Positions 19,793-28,007 of a stretch of DNA of 64,000 bases are shown in pieces; position 1 is the stretch's first letter, and each line of letters opens with the position of its first letter. The position numbers and the translations under genes were made by a program. The notes under the pieces are model-generated. The model had not been told where the DNA came from. It saw only the letters and a program-made list of their open reading frames with translations, and searched no databases. Origin of the DNA: Actinomadura graeca (lineage in GTDB: Bacteria; Actinomycetota; Actinomycetes; Streptosporangiales; Streptosporangiaceae); contig NZ_CP059572.1 of NCBI RefSeq assembly GCF_019175365.1, forward strand, positions 5,208,001 to 5,272,000, written 5' to 3'.

Positions 19793-20509
19793 GTGGCAGG
19801 TACTTCCAGGGGCTCTCGCGAACGGCCGGGCGACGTGTGGACGCGGCCTCGGGGCGGCCGCCGTCCGAAGCTGACCAGGGAGGCGATCGTCGAGACCGCG
19901 ATCAAGATCGCGGACACCGATGGCCTGGACGCGGTGTCGATCCGCCGCATCGCCGGTGAGCTGGGGGTCCGCGCGATGAGCCTCTACACCCACATCGACG
20001 CCAAGGAAGAGCTCTTCGACCTCATGTACGACGTGGTCGCGGAGGAGGTGCTGATCGAGGGGGAGATCCCGGACGACTGGCGCGAAGCGATACTGGAAAT
20101 CGCATGCCGGGAACGCGACACCGGCCTCAGACATCCCTGGATGTTCCAGATCGCCGGTCGCTCGCTCCGTGTCGGCCCGAACGGCCTGAGACACGCGGAG
20201 CAGTCCCTCGCCGCCGCGGCGCGCCTCACCGACGATCCGAAGTCGATGCTGGCGATCATCACCGCCGTCGACCACTACATGCTCGGGTTCACGCTCCGCG
20301 AGCAGCGCATCCGTGAGCTGGGCGAGAACGGTATGCAGCAGGCACAACGCAGCCTTCTGGAGCAGGCATACGTCCGTTCACTCATGGATAGTGGCAAATT
20401 TCCCTACCTCAAACCCGTGTTCGAGGCCGGTATCTACGGACAGGACAGCTTCGACCGCGGCCTTAAGTGGCTCCTGGACGGCATCGAACACGAATACAGA
20501 GAGAAGTAG
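19793..20509 (+). CDS. TetR/AcrR family transcriptional regulator
   Basis: A 238-residue repressor. After a basic N-terminus (RPRGGRRPKLTREAIVETA), the helix-turn-helix is VSIRRIAGELGVRAMSLYTHIDAKEELFDLM. The C-terminal ligand domain is of the tetracycline-repressor-like class (TetR_C_1), with repeated hydrophobic helices. Its divergent neighbour is a DHA2 pump and the shared intergenic DNA is full of palindromes, so it likely represses both and is released by a pump substrate (inference). GTG start; leaderless. Confidence 0.92.
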   Translation: MAGTSRGSRERPGDVWTRPRGGRRPKLTREAIVETAIKIADTDGLDAVSIRRIAGELGVRAMSLYTHIDAKEELFDLMYDVVAEEVLIEGEIPDDWREAILEIACRERDTGLRHPWMFQIAGRSLRVGPNGLRHAEQSLAAAARLTDDPKSMLAIITAVDHYMLGFTLREQRIRELGENGMQQAQRSLLEQAYVRSLMDSGKFPYLKPVFEAGIYGQDSFDRGLKWLLDGIEHEYREK

Positions 20510-20577
20510 CTTCGGACACCGTGTCGACGTAGCGTAGGCGTCGGCATACAGGCCGCTACAACGAGACGGGGACCAGG

Positions 20578-22086
20578 GTGCGGGCAGCGAGGCTCATCAG
20601 CGTGGCCACAGCGCTGGCGGTGGCAGCGACCGGTTGCAATGCCGTCGGCGGCCAGAACGAAGCCGTCTCCTCGACGAGCGCCCCTGCGGGGCTTGACACG
20701 TTCTACAACCAGCAACTGTCCTGGAAGGGCTGCGGTGGCAGTTTCCAGTGCGCAACCGCCCAAGTGCCCCTGGACTATGCCAAGCCGTCCGGCGAGAAGC
20801 TGGACATCGCACTCATCAGACTCCCTGCACGGGACAAGTCAAACCGCATCGGCTCCCTCTTCACCAATCCCGGCGGCCCGGGCGGTTCGGGTGTCGACTT
20901 CATCCGCCAGGCGGCCGAAGGCTTCGGCGCCGATCTGCGTAAGCGATTCGACATCGTGGGCTTCGATCCCCGGGGTGTGGGCAAGAGCGGCCCCGTCCGC
21001 TGCAACACCGGCCCCCAACTGGACCAGTTCTTCTCCACCGACTCGTCCCCGGACGACCAGAAGGAGACGGACGCCTTCGCTGCGGCCAGCAAGAACTTCG
21101 CCCAGAACTGCAGGGCCAAGGCCGCCGCAGAGCTCCCGTACGTCGGCACCACGAACGCCGCCCGCGACATCGACGTGCTACGCGCCACCGTCGGCGACAA
21201 AAAGCTCACCTACTACGGCGCCTCCTACGGCACCTACCTGGGTGCCTTCTACGCCGAGCAGTTCCCGTCCAACGTCCGCGCCCTCGTCCTGGACGGTGCC
21301 GTCGATCCCAAGGCGTCGTCCACCGGACTCCTGATCGAACAGGCCAAAGGATTCGAGACGGCCTTCCGCGCCTTCGCCGAGGACTGCGTCAAGAAGCCGA
21401 ACTGTCCCCTGGGCACGTCCACGGATGCCGCCCTCGCCAAAATCACCGCGTTCATGGCCGAGACCGACAAGAAGCCCCTCGCCAACACCCGTGACACGCG
21501 GAAGGTCACCGAGTCCCTGGCCGTCATGGGCATCGCCACGGCCCTCTACCTCAAGGAGTACTGGCCCATCCTGCGCCAGGCCCTGACACAGGCCATGCAA
21601 AAGTCGGACGGCACGCTCCTCGTGACGCTCGCCGACCAGATGGTCGAGCGCAAGGCAGACGGCTCCTACAGCAACCAGACCGACGCCAACATGGCCGTCA
21701 ACTGCGTCGACAAGCCCAACCCGTCCTCCGCCAAGGAGTACGGCAAGGCCGCCGACGAAGCGCAGAAGGTCGCCCCCCGGTTCGGCCCCTTCGTCGTCTG
21801 GGGCGGTCTCCCATGCGTCTACTGGCCCGTCCAGACGAAGAAGCAGCCCGGCCCGATCACCGCTAAGGGCGCCGCACCCATCGTCGTCATCGGCACCCTT
21901 CGCGACCCTGCCACTCCGTACAAGTGGGCGCAGAGTCTCGCCTCCCAGCTCTCCAGCGGCGTCCTCCTCACCCTCGACGGTGACGGCCACACCGCCTACC
22001 TCCAGGGCAACCCCTGCATCACCCAGGCCACCGACAGGTACCTGGTCACCACCGAGCCCCCCAAGCCCGGCACGGTCTGCCGCTGA
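20578..22086 (+). CDS. secreted alpha/beta hydrolase lipoprotein, tripeptidyl aminopeptidase-like
   Basis: A 502-residue S33 peptidase of the SlpD/SlpE/Tap class. A lipoprotein signal peptide ends in the lipobox AATGC (Cys20). The oxyanion segment is LFTNPGGPGGSGVDF. The nucleophile is in YGASYGTYLG (Ser about 216), Asp in GTLRDPATPY and His in DGDGHTAYL, within the C-terminal TAP-like domain. It would cleave N-terminal tripeptides outside the membrane. The GTG start follows gacggggac. A homologous peptidase lies on the other strand 430 bp downstream, past the tRNA; they differ in the lipobox (absent in the second). Confidence 0.92.
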   Translation: MRAARLISVATALAVAATGCNAVGGQNEAVSSTSAPAGLDTFYNQQLSWKGCGGSFQCATAQVPLDYAKPSGEKLDIALIRLPARDKSNRIGSLFTNPGGPGGSGVDFIRQAAEGFGADLRKRFDIVGFDPRGVGKSGPVRCNTGPQLDQFFSTDSSPDDQKETDAFAAASKNFAQNCRAKAAAELPYVGTTNAARDIDVLRATVGDKKLTYYGASYGTYLGAFYAEQFPSNVRALVLDGAVDPKASSTGLLIEQAKGFETAFRAFAEDCVKKPNCPLGTSTDAALAKITAFMAETDKKPLANTRDTRKVTESLAVMGIATALYLKEYWPILRQALTQAMQKSDGTLLVTLADQMVERKADGSYSNQTDANMAVNCVDKPNPSSAKEYGKAADEAQKVAPRFGPFVVWGGLPCVYWPVQTKKQPGPITAKGAAPIVVIGTLRDPATPYKWAQSLASQLSSGVLLTLDGDGHTAYLQGNPCITQATDRYLVTTEPPKPGTVCR

Positions 22087-22151
22087 ATAACCGGTGCGCA
22101 CCCACACCCCAACACCCGGTAGACTGCATCCCGCCGTGCCCCGCACGGCAG

Positions 22152-22227
22152 GCCGCCTTAGCTCAGTCGGCAGAGCGATTCACTCGTAATGAATAGGTCA
22201 TCGGTTCGATTCCGATAGGCGGCTCCA
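22152..22227 (+). tRNA. tRNA-Thr(CGU)
   Basis: A 76-nt cloverleaf with the CCA encoded. Acceptor stem GCCGCCT/AGGCGGC, D-arm, anticodon stem ATTCA/TGAAT around loop CTCGTAA with anticodon CGT (22185-22187), T-arm CGGTTCGATTCCG. A 14-bp terminator hairpin follows. An integrase remnant lies just downstream, pointing at the tRNA, so its 3' end is a likely former attachment site. Confidence 0.96.
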
Positions 22228-22231
22228 GCTC

Positions 22232-22264
22232 AAAGCCCCCTTGCGATCTTCGCAAGGGGGCTTT
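22232..22264 (+). terminator. tRNA-Thr terminator hairpin
   Basis: A perfect 14-bp stem aaagcccccttgcg / cgcaagggggcttt with loop atctt, 5 nt after the tRNA. Confidence 0.85.
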
Positions 22265-22276
22265 CGCTAACAGGCT

Positions 22277-22415
22277 TGCTAACAGCAGCCTCTTAAGCCA
22301 CTTCGCCCATGCCCGCGCGAACACGTCAGCTGCGGCCACCTCGGCCGAGCGGATCACGTGCGCGCAGACCCGCTTGCGTGATCGCCGCATCGGCGTGCCC
22401 GAGCCGCTGCAACGT
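22277..22415 (-). pseudogene. tyrosine integrase C-terminal remnant
   Basis: Two minus-strand frames join to read TLQRLGHADAAIT then, after a frameshift, RVCAHVIRSAEVAAADVFAR. This is the end of phage/ICE tyrosine recombinases (HxxIxTTLxxYAHV... region with the LGH box; the catalytic Tyr position reads Cys here). It ends about 50 bp from the tRNA-Thr, the usual place for an integrase next to its attachment site. It is non-functional. Confidence 0.68.
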
Positions 22416-22416
22416 C

Positions 22417-22459
22417 CATCTTGGTGGTGAACCCGCCACGGGAACGACCTAGTGCCTGC
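22417..22459 (-). pseudogene. IS5-family transposase scrap
   Basis: The minus strand reads QALGRSRGGFTTKM, the motif following the first catalytic Asp region of IS5/IS1182-type transposases (AxGRSRGGxTTKIH). It directly abuts the integrase remnant, giving a chimeric junction at 22415-22417. The scrap is very short, so confidence is moderate. Confidence 0.45.
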
Positions 22460-22466
22460 ATGGCCT

Positions 22467-22482
22467 GCCCGCTTTGGCGGGC
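22467..22482 (-). terminator. possible terminator of downstream peptidase gene
   Basis: A short hairpin gcccgc-tttg-gcgggc, nested inside an 8-bp inverted repeat tagtgcct/aggcacta (22450-22457, 22508-22515). It lies just after the stop of the minus-strand peptidase. Confidence 0.4.
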
Positions 22483-22512
22483 ATCGTGATACCGCCATCA
22501 CCGAACAAGGCA

Positions 22513-24045
22513 CTACTTGGCGCAGTTGAGGTCTTTGGGGGGAAGGGTTCCGGTGCGGAGATAGGCGTTGACGGCGTCGTCGGCGCAGGCGTTGACGGGC
22601 AGACCCTCACCACCTCGCGTGTAGACGCCGTGGGCTCGCAGGTCCACGGTGACCAGTCGGGAGCCGGTGAGTTTCTGATGCAGGGCTTGGGCCCCGCTGT
22701 ACGGGGTGTTGTTGTCGCGACGCGCCTGAACCATCAGCAGCGGCACACGGTTGCCGATCGTGGTGGCGGGCTCGCGCGGCGGGAACTTCCAGAAGGCGCA
22801 GGGCGAGATCGCGGTGTTCAGCGCGCCGAAGACGGGCTGGGAGCGACGGAGGGCCTGGTTGTCGTGCCAGTACCGCTCGCGGTCGCGTGGCCAGCCCCCG
22901 GCGGGCCATCCGGCGTCGGCGCACATCACGGCGGTCACGCCGGGCACGAATGTGCTCACCAAGGGGCCGGTGAAGGTCTTGAGGAAGGCGGCGAGTTCGG
23001 GGTTGGGCGTGACCCGCCGTCCCACGGCCGCGTCCCGGAGATCGCGTACGGAACGGGCCAGCGTGGCGTCGTTGTCCTCCTGGCTGACCATGTTCCGCAG
23101 GAAGACCGAGAGGAGCCGGTGGTCGACCCGGTAGCCACCGATCTTGATCGGGTCCCGCTCGGCCCGTTCGAGCAGCCTGGGAACGTTCGCGCGCACTCGC
23201 TCGGCCGTGTCGCCCAGGCCGTACTCGGCGGAACGTCCAGCGGTCCAAGCGGCCCACTCGTCCAGACCCGTCTCCTGGGTCTCTCCGGCGTCCTGCCCCA
23301 ACTCGTACTGGGTTCGCGCCGGGTTCGTGGAGCTGTCGATGACGATGCGGTCGGAGGTGTCAGGAAACAACTGGGTGTAGACGGCCCCGAGGTCGGCGCC
23401 GTAGGAGACCCCGTAGTACGACAGCGTGCGCTCGTCCAGCGCGGCCCGAATCACATCCATGTCGCGGGCGGTGTTGCTCGTGGAGGCGTGCGGAAGCAGT
23501 CGGGCGTTGTCCCCGTGCTCCTGACACCCCTGGGCGACATCGCGCGCGGTGCGAACGGCCGCGTCGAAGCTCGACCGACGGACACCCGAAGAGGCCAGCC
23601 ACCACGAGACCTGCCCGCACGACAGCGGGGAACTGCGGCCCATGAAGCGCGGGTCGAAACCGATCAGGTCGTAGTCGTCGGCGACGTCCCGCATCGCGGT
23701 GCGCACGTCGAGGCCGAAGTCCAGTCCGGGAGAGCCGGGCCCGCCCGGGTTGGTCAGCAGGACTCCGCGCCGGCGCGCGGGATCGGCGGCCTTCAGCCGC
23801 GAGATCGCCACTTTCAGGGTGCGACCGCCGGGATCGCCGTAGTCCAGCGGTACCCGCAATTCGGCGCACCGCGCACCAGCCTGGTCGAGGCGCCGGCCGG
23901 TGTCGTCGTCCGACTCCCGCGCGCAGGCCGTCCAGACGACCGGCTGATGGGTGAACCGGACGAGACCGGACTCGTGCTCCGTGGGCACGAGCAGCCCACC
24001 GACGGCCAGCCCGGCCACCGCGAGGGCCGTTCCAAGAACACGCAC
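22513..24045 (-). CDS. secreted alpha/beta hydrolase, S33 tripeptidyl aminopeptidase-like
   Basis: A 510-residue peptidase with an N-terminal signal peptide (MRVLGTALAVAGLAVGGLL), no lipobox Cys. Oxyanion segment LLTNPGGPGSPGLDFG, nucleophile in YGVSYGADLG, acidic residue near QARRDNNTPYSG and His in DLRAHGVYTRGG. The C-terminal TAP-like domain contains paired Cys. The GTG start has AGGAGGAG 4 nt before. It is divergent from the two-component system genes at 24174, suggesting control by that system (inference). It is a distant homologue of the lipoprotein at 20578. Confidence 0.9.
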   Translation of the reverse strand: MRVLGTALAVAGLAVGGLLVPTEHESGLVRFTHQPVVWTACARESDDDTGRRLDQAGARCAELRVPLDYGDPGGRTLKVAISRLKAADPARRRGVLLTNPGGPGSPGLDFGLDVRTAMRDVADDYDLIGFDPRFMGRSSPLSCGQVSWWLASSGVRRSSFDAAVRTARDVAQGCQEHGDNARLLPHASTSNTARDMDVIRAALDERTLSYYGVSYGADLGAVYTQLFPDTSDRIVIDSSTNPARTQYELGQDAGETQETGLDEWAAWTAGRSAEYGLGDTAERVRANVPRLLERAERDPIKIGGYRVDHRLLSVFLRNMVSQEDNDATLARSVRDLRDAAVGRRVTPNPELAAFLKTFTGPLVSTFVPGVTAVMCADAGWPAGGWPRDRERYWHDNQALRRSQPVFGALNTAISPCAFWKFPPREPATTIGNRVPLLMVQARRDNNTPYSGAQALHQKLTGSRLVTVDLRAHGVYTRGGEGLPVNACADDAVNAYLRTGTLPPKDLNCAK

Positions 24046-24173
24046 TGACTCCTCCTAAGTGAGAGATCGGAGTGGAGGAACCGACGGTAGGAAGGAACCC
24101 TGATGACCCACATCGCCCTGGAGATGGGGGCGGCGCAACTTTCGATGTGCGCACCACTGTGGGGTGATTCCTT

Positions 24174-25394
24174 ATGCTGACCGTGACCCGCCCGAACAGA
24201 TCGGCCGCTGAGGCGATGAAGGAACCACCGACACGATGGCCGGACAGGTTTCACCGCGCCCTCGCGGCGAAACCCAAGACCACGGACGCGTCGCTGGCCA
24301 CCGGGCTGACGCTGCTCTCGTTGGCGATCTGGCTCACCGCCTCGCCCGGCGTCGGGCTTGGCGTCGCGGCCGCCCTGACGGGACTGTCGCTTGCCCAGGG
24401 CGTCCTGCTGCTCTGGCGCCGCTCCCATCCCTGGCCGGTCCTGGGCGCGCTCGCCGCCACCTACCTCGCGTGCGAGTCGCTGGATTCGGCCAGTGAAGGC
24501 GCGCTCACCCTGGCGTTCGCGACCTACGCGGTGGCACGCCACAGCCCCGCGCCCGCCAGCCTCGCCGCGATCGGCGTCCTCGGCGCGACGCTCCTGCTCC
24601 CCGACCCGCTGCGCCAGTCGGCCGGGTCGGCGGCACCGGGATCCTCGTTGGCCGACATGGCCGTGGTCAGCACACTCGGGGCCGGTATCTGGCTGCTGGG
24701 AGTCACCCTCCGCCGTCTTCAGTCAGACGCGACCCGGCTGCGTGCCGAGCGGGAGGCCAGGGCCCGCGACGCGGTCGCGGCCGAGCGGAACCGGATCGCC
24801 GGTGATCTCCACGACCTGGTCGCCCATCACGTGAGCGCGATCGCCATGCAGGCACGTGTCACGACCACCATGCTCCCCACGGACACCGAACGCGCCGCCG
24901 ACGGCGTGGCGCGTATCGCCTCGACGGCGGACACCGCGCTCAACGAGATGCGCGGCATCCTGCGGCTGCTCGCCGACGACCGGTCACCGTCCGGCCCGGA
25001 TCGCGAGCCGACGCTCGCGTCCCTCGACGCGCTCGCCGACAGCGCCCGCGCCCTCGGTTGCCAGGTGTTCGTGCGCGTGGACGGGCCAGTGGGTCAGACC
25101 CGTCCGGCCGTCCAGCGAGCGGCGTACCGAATCGTCCAGGAGGCACTGACCAACGTGCTCAAACACGCCGGCGCCACCGATGTGCGGATCGCGCTGCAGC
25201 GCGATGCCGACATGCTGACCGTCACCGTCGACAACGGTCCACCGGGCCTCGGCCACACCCCCGTCCCGGGCTCCGGACTCGGCCTGGTCGGTCTGCGTCA
25301 GCGAGTCGCGCAGCACGACGGCACCCTGAGCGCCGGCCCCCACGAGCGCGGCTGGCGGGTCAGCGCCGTGCTCCGGTCACGGGAACCGACGTGA
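24174..25394 (+). CDS. sensor histidine kinase, NarL/HisKA_3 type
   Basis: A 406-residue membrane kinase. Hydrophobic segments from about residue 40 to 180 give four to five membrane helices with little outside sequence (intramembrane sensing). The dimerisation/phosphoacceptor segment is ERNRIAGDLHDLVAHHVSAIA (His about 213), followed by the HATPase domain: N-box VQEALTNVLKHA, DNGPPGLG and GSGLGLVGLRQR. It overlaps the response-regulator start by 4 nt (GTGA), so the two are made together. Confidence 0.93.
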   Translation: MLTVTRPNRSAAEAMKEPPTRWPDRFHRALAAKPKTTDASLATGLTLLSLAIWLTASPGVGLGVAAALTGLSLAQGVLLLWRRSHPWPVLGALAATYLACESLDSASEGALTLAFATYAVARHSPAPASLAAIGVLGATLLLPDPLRQSAGSAAPGSSLADMAVVSTLGAGIWLLGVTLRRLQSDATRLRAEREARARDAVAAERNRIAGDLHDLVAHHVSAIAMQARVTTTMLPTDTERAADGVARIASTADTALNEMRGILRLLADDRSPSGPDREPTLASLDALADSARALGCQVFVRVDGPVGQTRPAVQRAAYRIVQEALTNVLKHAGATDVRIALQRDADMLTVTVDNGPPGLGHTPVPGSGLGLVGLRQRVAQHDGTLSAGPHERGWRVSAVLRSREPT

Positions 25395-26092
25395 CTTCAC
25401 GGGAGAGGCCGATCCGGGTGGTGGTGGCCGACGACCAGCCACTGGTCCGCGACGCCATTCGGGCCGTCCTCGAACGACACGACGACACCGAACTGGCCGG
25501 TACCGCCACCGACGGCCGGCGCGCCATCACTACGACGTTCGAGTGTCGACCGGACGTTGTGCTGATGGACGTGCGGATGCCCGGCATGACCGGCGTCGAG
25601 GCCACCCGCCGCATCCTCGCCGACTGGCCGTACGCCGACATCCCACGGCCACGCGTCCTGATGCTGACGACCTTCGACCTCGACGAGTACGTCCACGCCG
25701 CGCTCCGAGCCGGCGCGGCCGGCTACATCCTGAAGGACAGCTCGATCGACCGCCTGGCCGACGCGATCGCGGTGATAGCCGACGGCCAGGCCATGCTCGC
25801 GCCGTCGGTGACCCAGCGACTGATCCGCGCCGTCAACGCGCTCCCGCCGACGCTGCTGGCCGACCACCCGGCACCACCCGCCGGCCGGCTGAACGCCCTC
25901 ACCGACCGGGAACGCGAGGTGGCCCGGTTGGCCGCGCGCGGCCTGACCAACCGCCAGATCGCCCGTGACCTCGCCCTGTCGGAGTCGAGCGTGAAGAGCG
26001 CGCTCAACCGCGTCCTCACCCGACTCGGCCTGCGGAACCGCGTCCAGATAGCCCTGGTGATCCATGATCTTGACGGTCGCCCCGACCCGTAG
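25391..26092 (+). CDS. NarL/FixJ family response regulator
   Basis: A 233-residue regulator. The receiver domain has the acidic pair ADDQ, the phospho-acceptor Asp60 in VVLMDVRMPGM, and the LTTF and ILKD signature residues. The C-terminal LuxR-type helix-turn-helix is LTDREREVARLAARGLTNRQ and following. Translation starts at a GTG overlapping the kinase stop, so the pair is coupled. Possible targets are the divergent peptidase gene and its own operon (inference). Confidence 0.93.
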   Translation: MTSRERPIRVVVADDQPLVRDAIRAVLERHDDTELAGTATDGRRAITTTFECRPDVVLMDVRMPGMTGVEATRRILADWPYADIPRPRVLMLTTFDLDEYVHAALRAGAAGYILKDSSIDRLADAIAVIADGQAMLAPSVTQRLIRAVNALPPTLLADHPAPPAGRLNALTDREREVARLAARGLTNRQIARDLALSESSVKSALNRVLTRLGLRNRVQIALVIHDLDGRPDP

Positions 26093-26467
26093 CACGCGCT
26101 GGTCAGCGGGGCGAGCCGCCCGTCCGGGGCCTGGCGCGCCGCGGCGCGGTCGGCCGTCAGCCGGGCGGGACGTTGCGGACGCCGTAGGCGTGGGCGGTGC
26201 CCCCGGCGGCGTGCTCGATGGAGAGTGGCGGGGAGCGTTTGAGCTGGTTGAAGCGTGTTCGACGAATCGCGGCGTGGGTGGTGGGCGCTGAGGGTCGAAG
26301 CCGCAGCGGTAGTGTCCGCAACGTGCGTGGACGGTCGGCTGGGTGCTGTGTTCGGGACGGCCTGCGGCCCTTTCTCACGGGCCCCACATTGGTCACCTGA
26401 TGGTGATCCCGCCACTGCCCACCCGGGTCGTGCGCATGTGATTCCGTCCACCGGCGGAACCTGCCGG
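26093..26467. other. intergenic region, no gene seen
   Basis: About 375 bp between the response regulator and a bidirectional terminator. The open frames here have poor codon usage and no recognisable product. Confidence 0.4.
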
Positions 26468-26505
26468 TACGGATGAAGGCCGGGGCGGGCCGGCCTTCAT
26501 CCGTA
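26468..26505. terminator. bidirectional terminator
   Basis: A perfect 15-bp stem tacggatgaaggccg / cggccttcatccgta with loop gggcgggc, placed between the rightward two-component genes and the leftward sortase operon. Its right edge nearly touches the stop of the small membrane gene. Confidence 0.8.
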
Positions 26506-26506
26506 T

Positions 26507-26671
26507 TCAGCCCTTTCGGGCGGGGAGGATCCGCTTCACCGCCATTCCTGCCGAGACCAGGGTGAAGAGGGCTAGGCCGAGCCAGAGTGCCTGGAGGCCG
26601 AGCCATGTGGACGCGGCGGCGGCGCCGCCGAAACCGGCGGCTACGCCGCCGACGGGAGGACTGTTGTACAT
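26507..26671 (-). CDS. 54-aa single-pass membrane peptide of the sortase operon
   Basis: A 54-residue ORF. It has a Gly/Ala-rich N-terminus (MYNSPPVGGVAAGFGGAAAA), one membrane helix (LGLQALWLGLALFTLVSAGM) and a basic tail (VKRILPARKG). Its ATG lies 3 nt after the glycosyltransferase stop, so it is translationally coupled. The layout of hydrophobic helix plus charged tail resembles the C-terminus of a sortase substrate, but no LPxTG/LAxTG motif is present. It could be a partner or assembly factor of the glycosyltransferase or sortase. The function is unknown. Confidence 0.65.
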   Translation of the reverse strand: MYNSPPVGGVAAGFGGAAAASTWLGLQALWLGLALFTLVSAGMAVKRILPARKG

Positions 26672-26674
26672 GAC

Positions 26675-27982
26675 CTACCATTTCCTTTCTTTGCGCCAGA
26701 TGGCCTGCCAGAACGCGCGCGCCTGGACCATCTGGAGGAAGACGTCGAAAGTCATTTCGACGACGATGGTGGAGGCGAGCGCCATCTGGACGGCGCCGCG
26801 CTGCCGGACGCTCACCACCCGCTCGACCATGAAGATGACGGTGATGACTGCCCAGAGGGGTATGAGATTGATCCCGCCGAGCCAGATCACCGAGTAGGCG
26901 AGCGAGGCAAGGTAGGCGGTGATCACGATGATGCCGATCAGGGAGAGCAACTGGCGGCCCCAGTAAGGGCGGGTGATCGGCGTCCAGCCATAGTCGACGA
27001 GGTTCTCCAGTGCGCCGCGCTTCCAGCGGAGCCTCTGCCGGGCGAGGTCACGCCAGGTCGGCATGACCTCGGTGGTGAGCGTGCACTCCCTGGGACAGAG
27101 GATGCGGAAGCCGAGGTGGAGGATGGCGAGGGTCAGTTCGTTGTCCTCGGTGAGCACGCGGACGTCGTAGACATGCGGCAGGCCGGGGAGGTGGCCTTCG
27201 CGGCGGGCGGCGACGACCTCCTGGAGGGTGGTGGCGCGGAAGATCGTCGCGGTGCCGGTGAGGACGAGCGCCTTGCCCTGCAGGCGCCGGACGTCCCGGG
27301 CGTATCGGGCGTACTCGTTGCGCTGGAACATGCCGACCGCACCACCTCCCGGCTTGCCGGTGAAGGTGCCGCCGACGGCGGCGTACCGGCCGGTGGCGAG
27401 GTAGGCGACGCCGTGCCGGATGAAGCCCGGGTCCAGCGCCGAGTCGGCGTCCATCACCATGATCGCGTCGTTCGGGCCGAAGATCGGCAGGAGGCGGTCG
27501 AGGACCTGGTTCAGCGCGCCGGCCTTTTTGTGCTCGTTGTCCCGGGTGCCGACGATCTCGACGCCGCAGAGCTGCGCGAACGCGGCGGTGGCGTCGGTGC
27601 AGTTGTCCGCGATCACCACGATCTGGTCCGGCGGGCGTTCCTGGCCGCGGAGTGAGGCGATCGTCTCGGTGATCTGTTTCGCCTCGTTGTGCGCCGGGAT
27701 CAGGACCGTGACCCGCATCGCGTCCGCGCGTGTGGGTGGTAGGTCCCGTCTGTCGTCCTTGCGTCTGCGGTGAGGAAGGTCGTGCGGGAACGGTGGCGCG
27801 ACCTCGTACCGCGGCGCTGTGGGTGGTGCGATCGTCGCGGGGAGCCGGTCGGACACGGGTGTTGTGGCCTGGGAGAGGCCGGGCATTGCGCGGTGGCGAC
27901 CGCTGACCGGTCGCCGGGCGGCTGCCGGTCCGTTGCGTGGCACCCTGTGCCCAGGCGGCGGGAATTCCGGTGGGACGCTCAT
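26675..27982 (-). CDS. family 2 membrane glycosyltransferase
   Basis: About 435 residues. The GT-A core starts at MRVTVLIPAHNEAKQI, with the metal-binding DAD motif in IMVMDADSALD, TEDNELTLAI, and the QRLRWKRG (QxxRW) motif of processive cellulose/hyaluronan-synthase-like enzymes. Three or four C-terminal membrane helices follow. The proline-rich N-terminal extension (about 88 residues) ends in PPTRADA just before the core. The start at 27982 was chosen for its GGAAACGG site and 25-nt spacing from the sortase stop; ATGs at 27886 and 27718 are possible. It likely builds or attaches a surface polysaccharide. Confidence 0.85.
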   Translation of the reverse strand: MSVPPEFPPPGHRVPRNGPAAARRPVSGRHRAMPGLSQATTPVSDRLPATIAPPTAPRYEVAPPFPHDLPHRRRKDDRRDLPPTRADAMRVTVLIPAHNEAKQITETIASLRGQERPPDQIVVIADNCTDATAAFAQLCGVEIVGTRDNEHKKAGALNQVLDRLLPIFGPNDAIMVMDADSALDPGFIRHGVAYLATGRYAAVGGTFTGKPGGGAVGMFQRNEYARYARDVRRLQGKALVLTGTATIFRATTLQEVVAARREGHLPGLPHVYDVRVLTEDNELTLAILHLGFRILCPRECTLTTEVMPTWRDLARQRLRWKRGALENLVDYGWTPITRPYWGRQLLSLIGIIVITAYLASLAYSVIWLGGINLIPLWAVITVIFMVERVVSVRQRGAVQMALASTIVVEMTFDVFLQMVQARAFWQAIWRKERKW

Positions 27983-28007
27983 GCCGTTTCCGGACGCTGG
28001 ACGCATG

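Noticed and set aside
22163..22513. A 116-codon minus-strand ORF containing GIEPMTYSLR
   Set aside because: This peptide is the well-known reverse translation of tRNA genes; the rest is integrase and IS5 debris in mixed frames.
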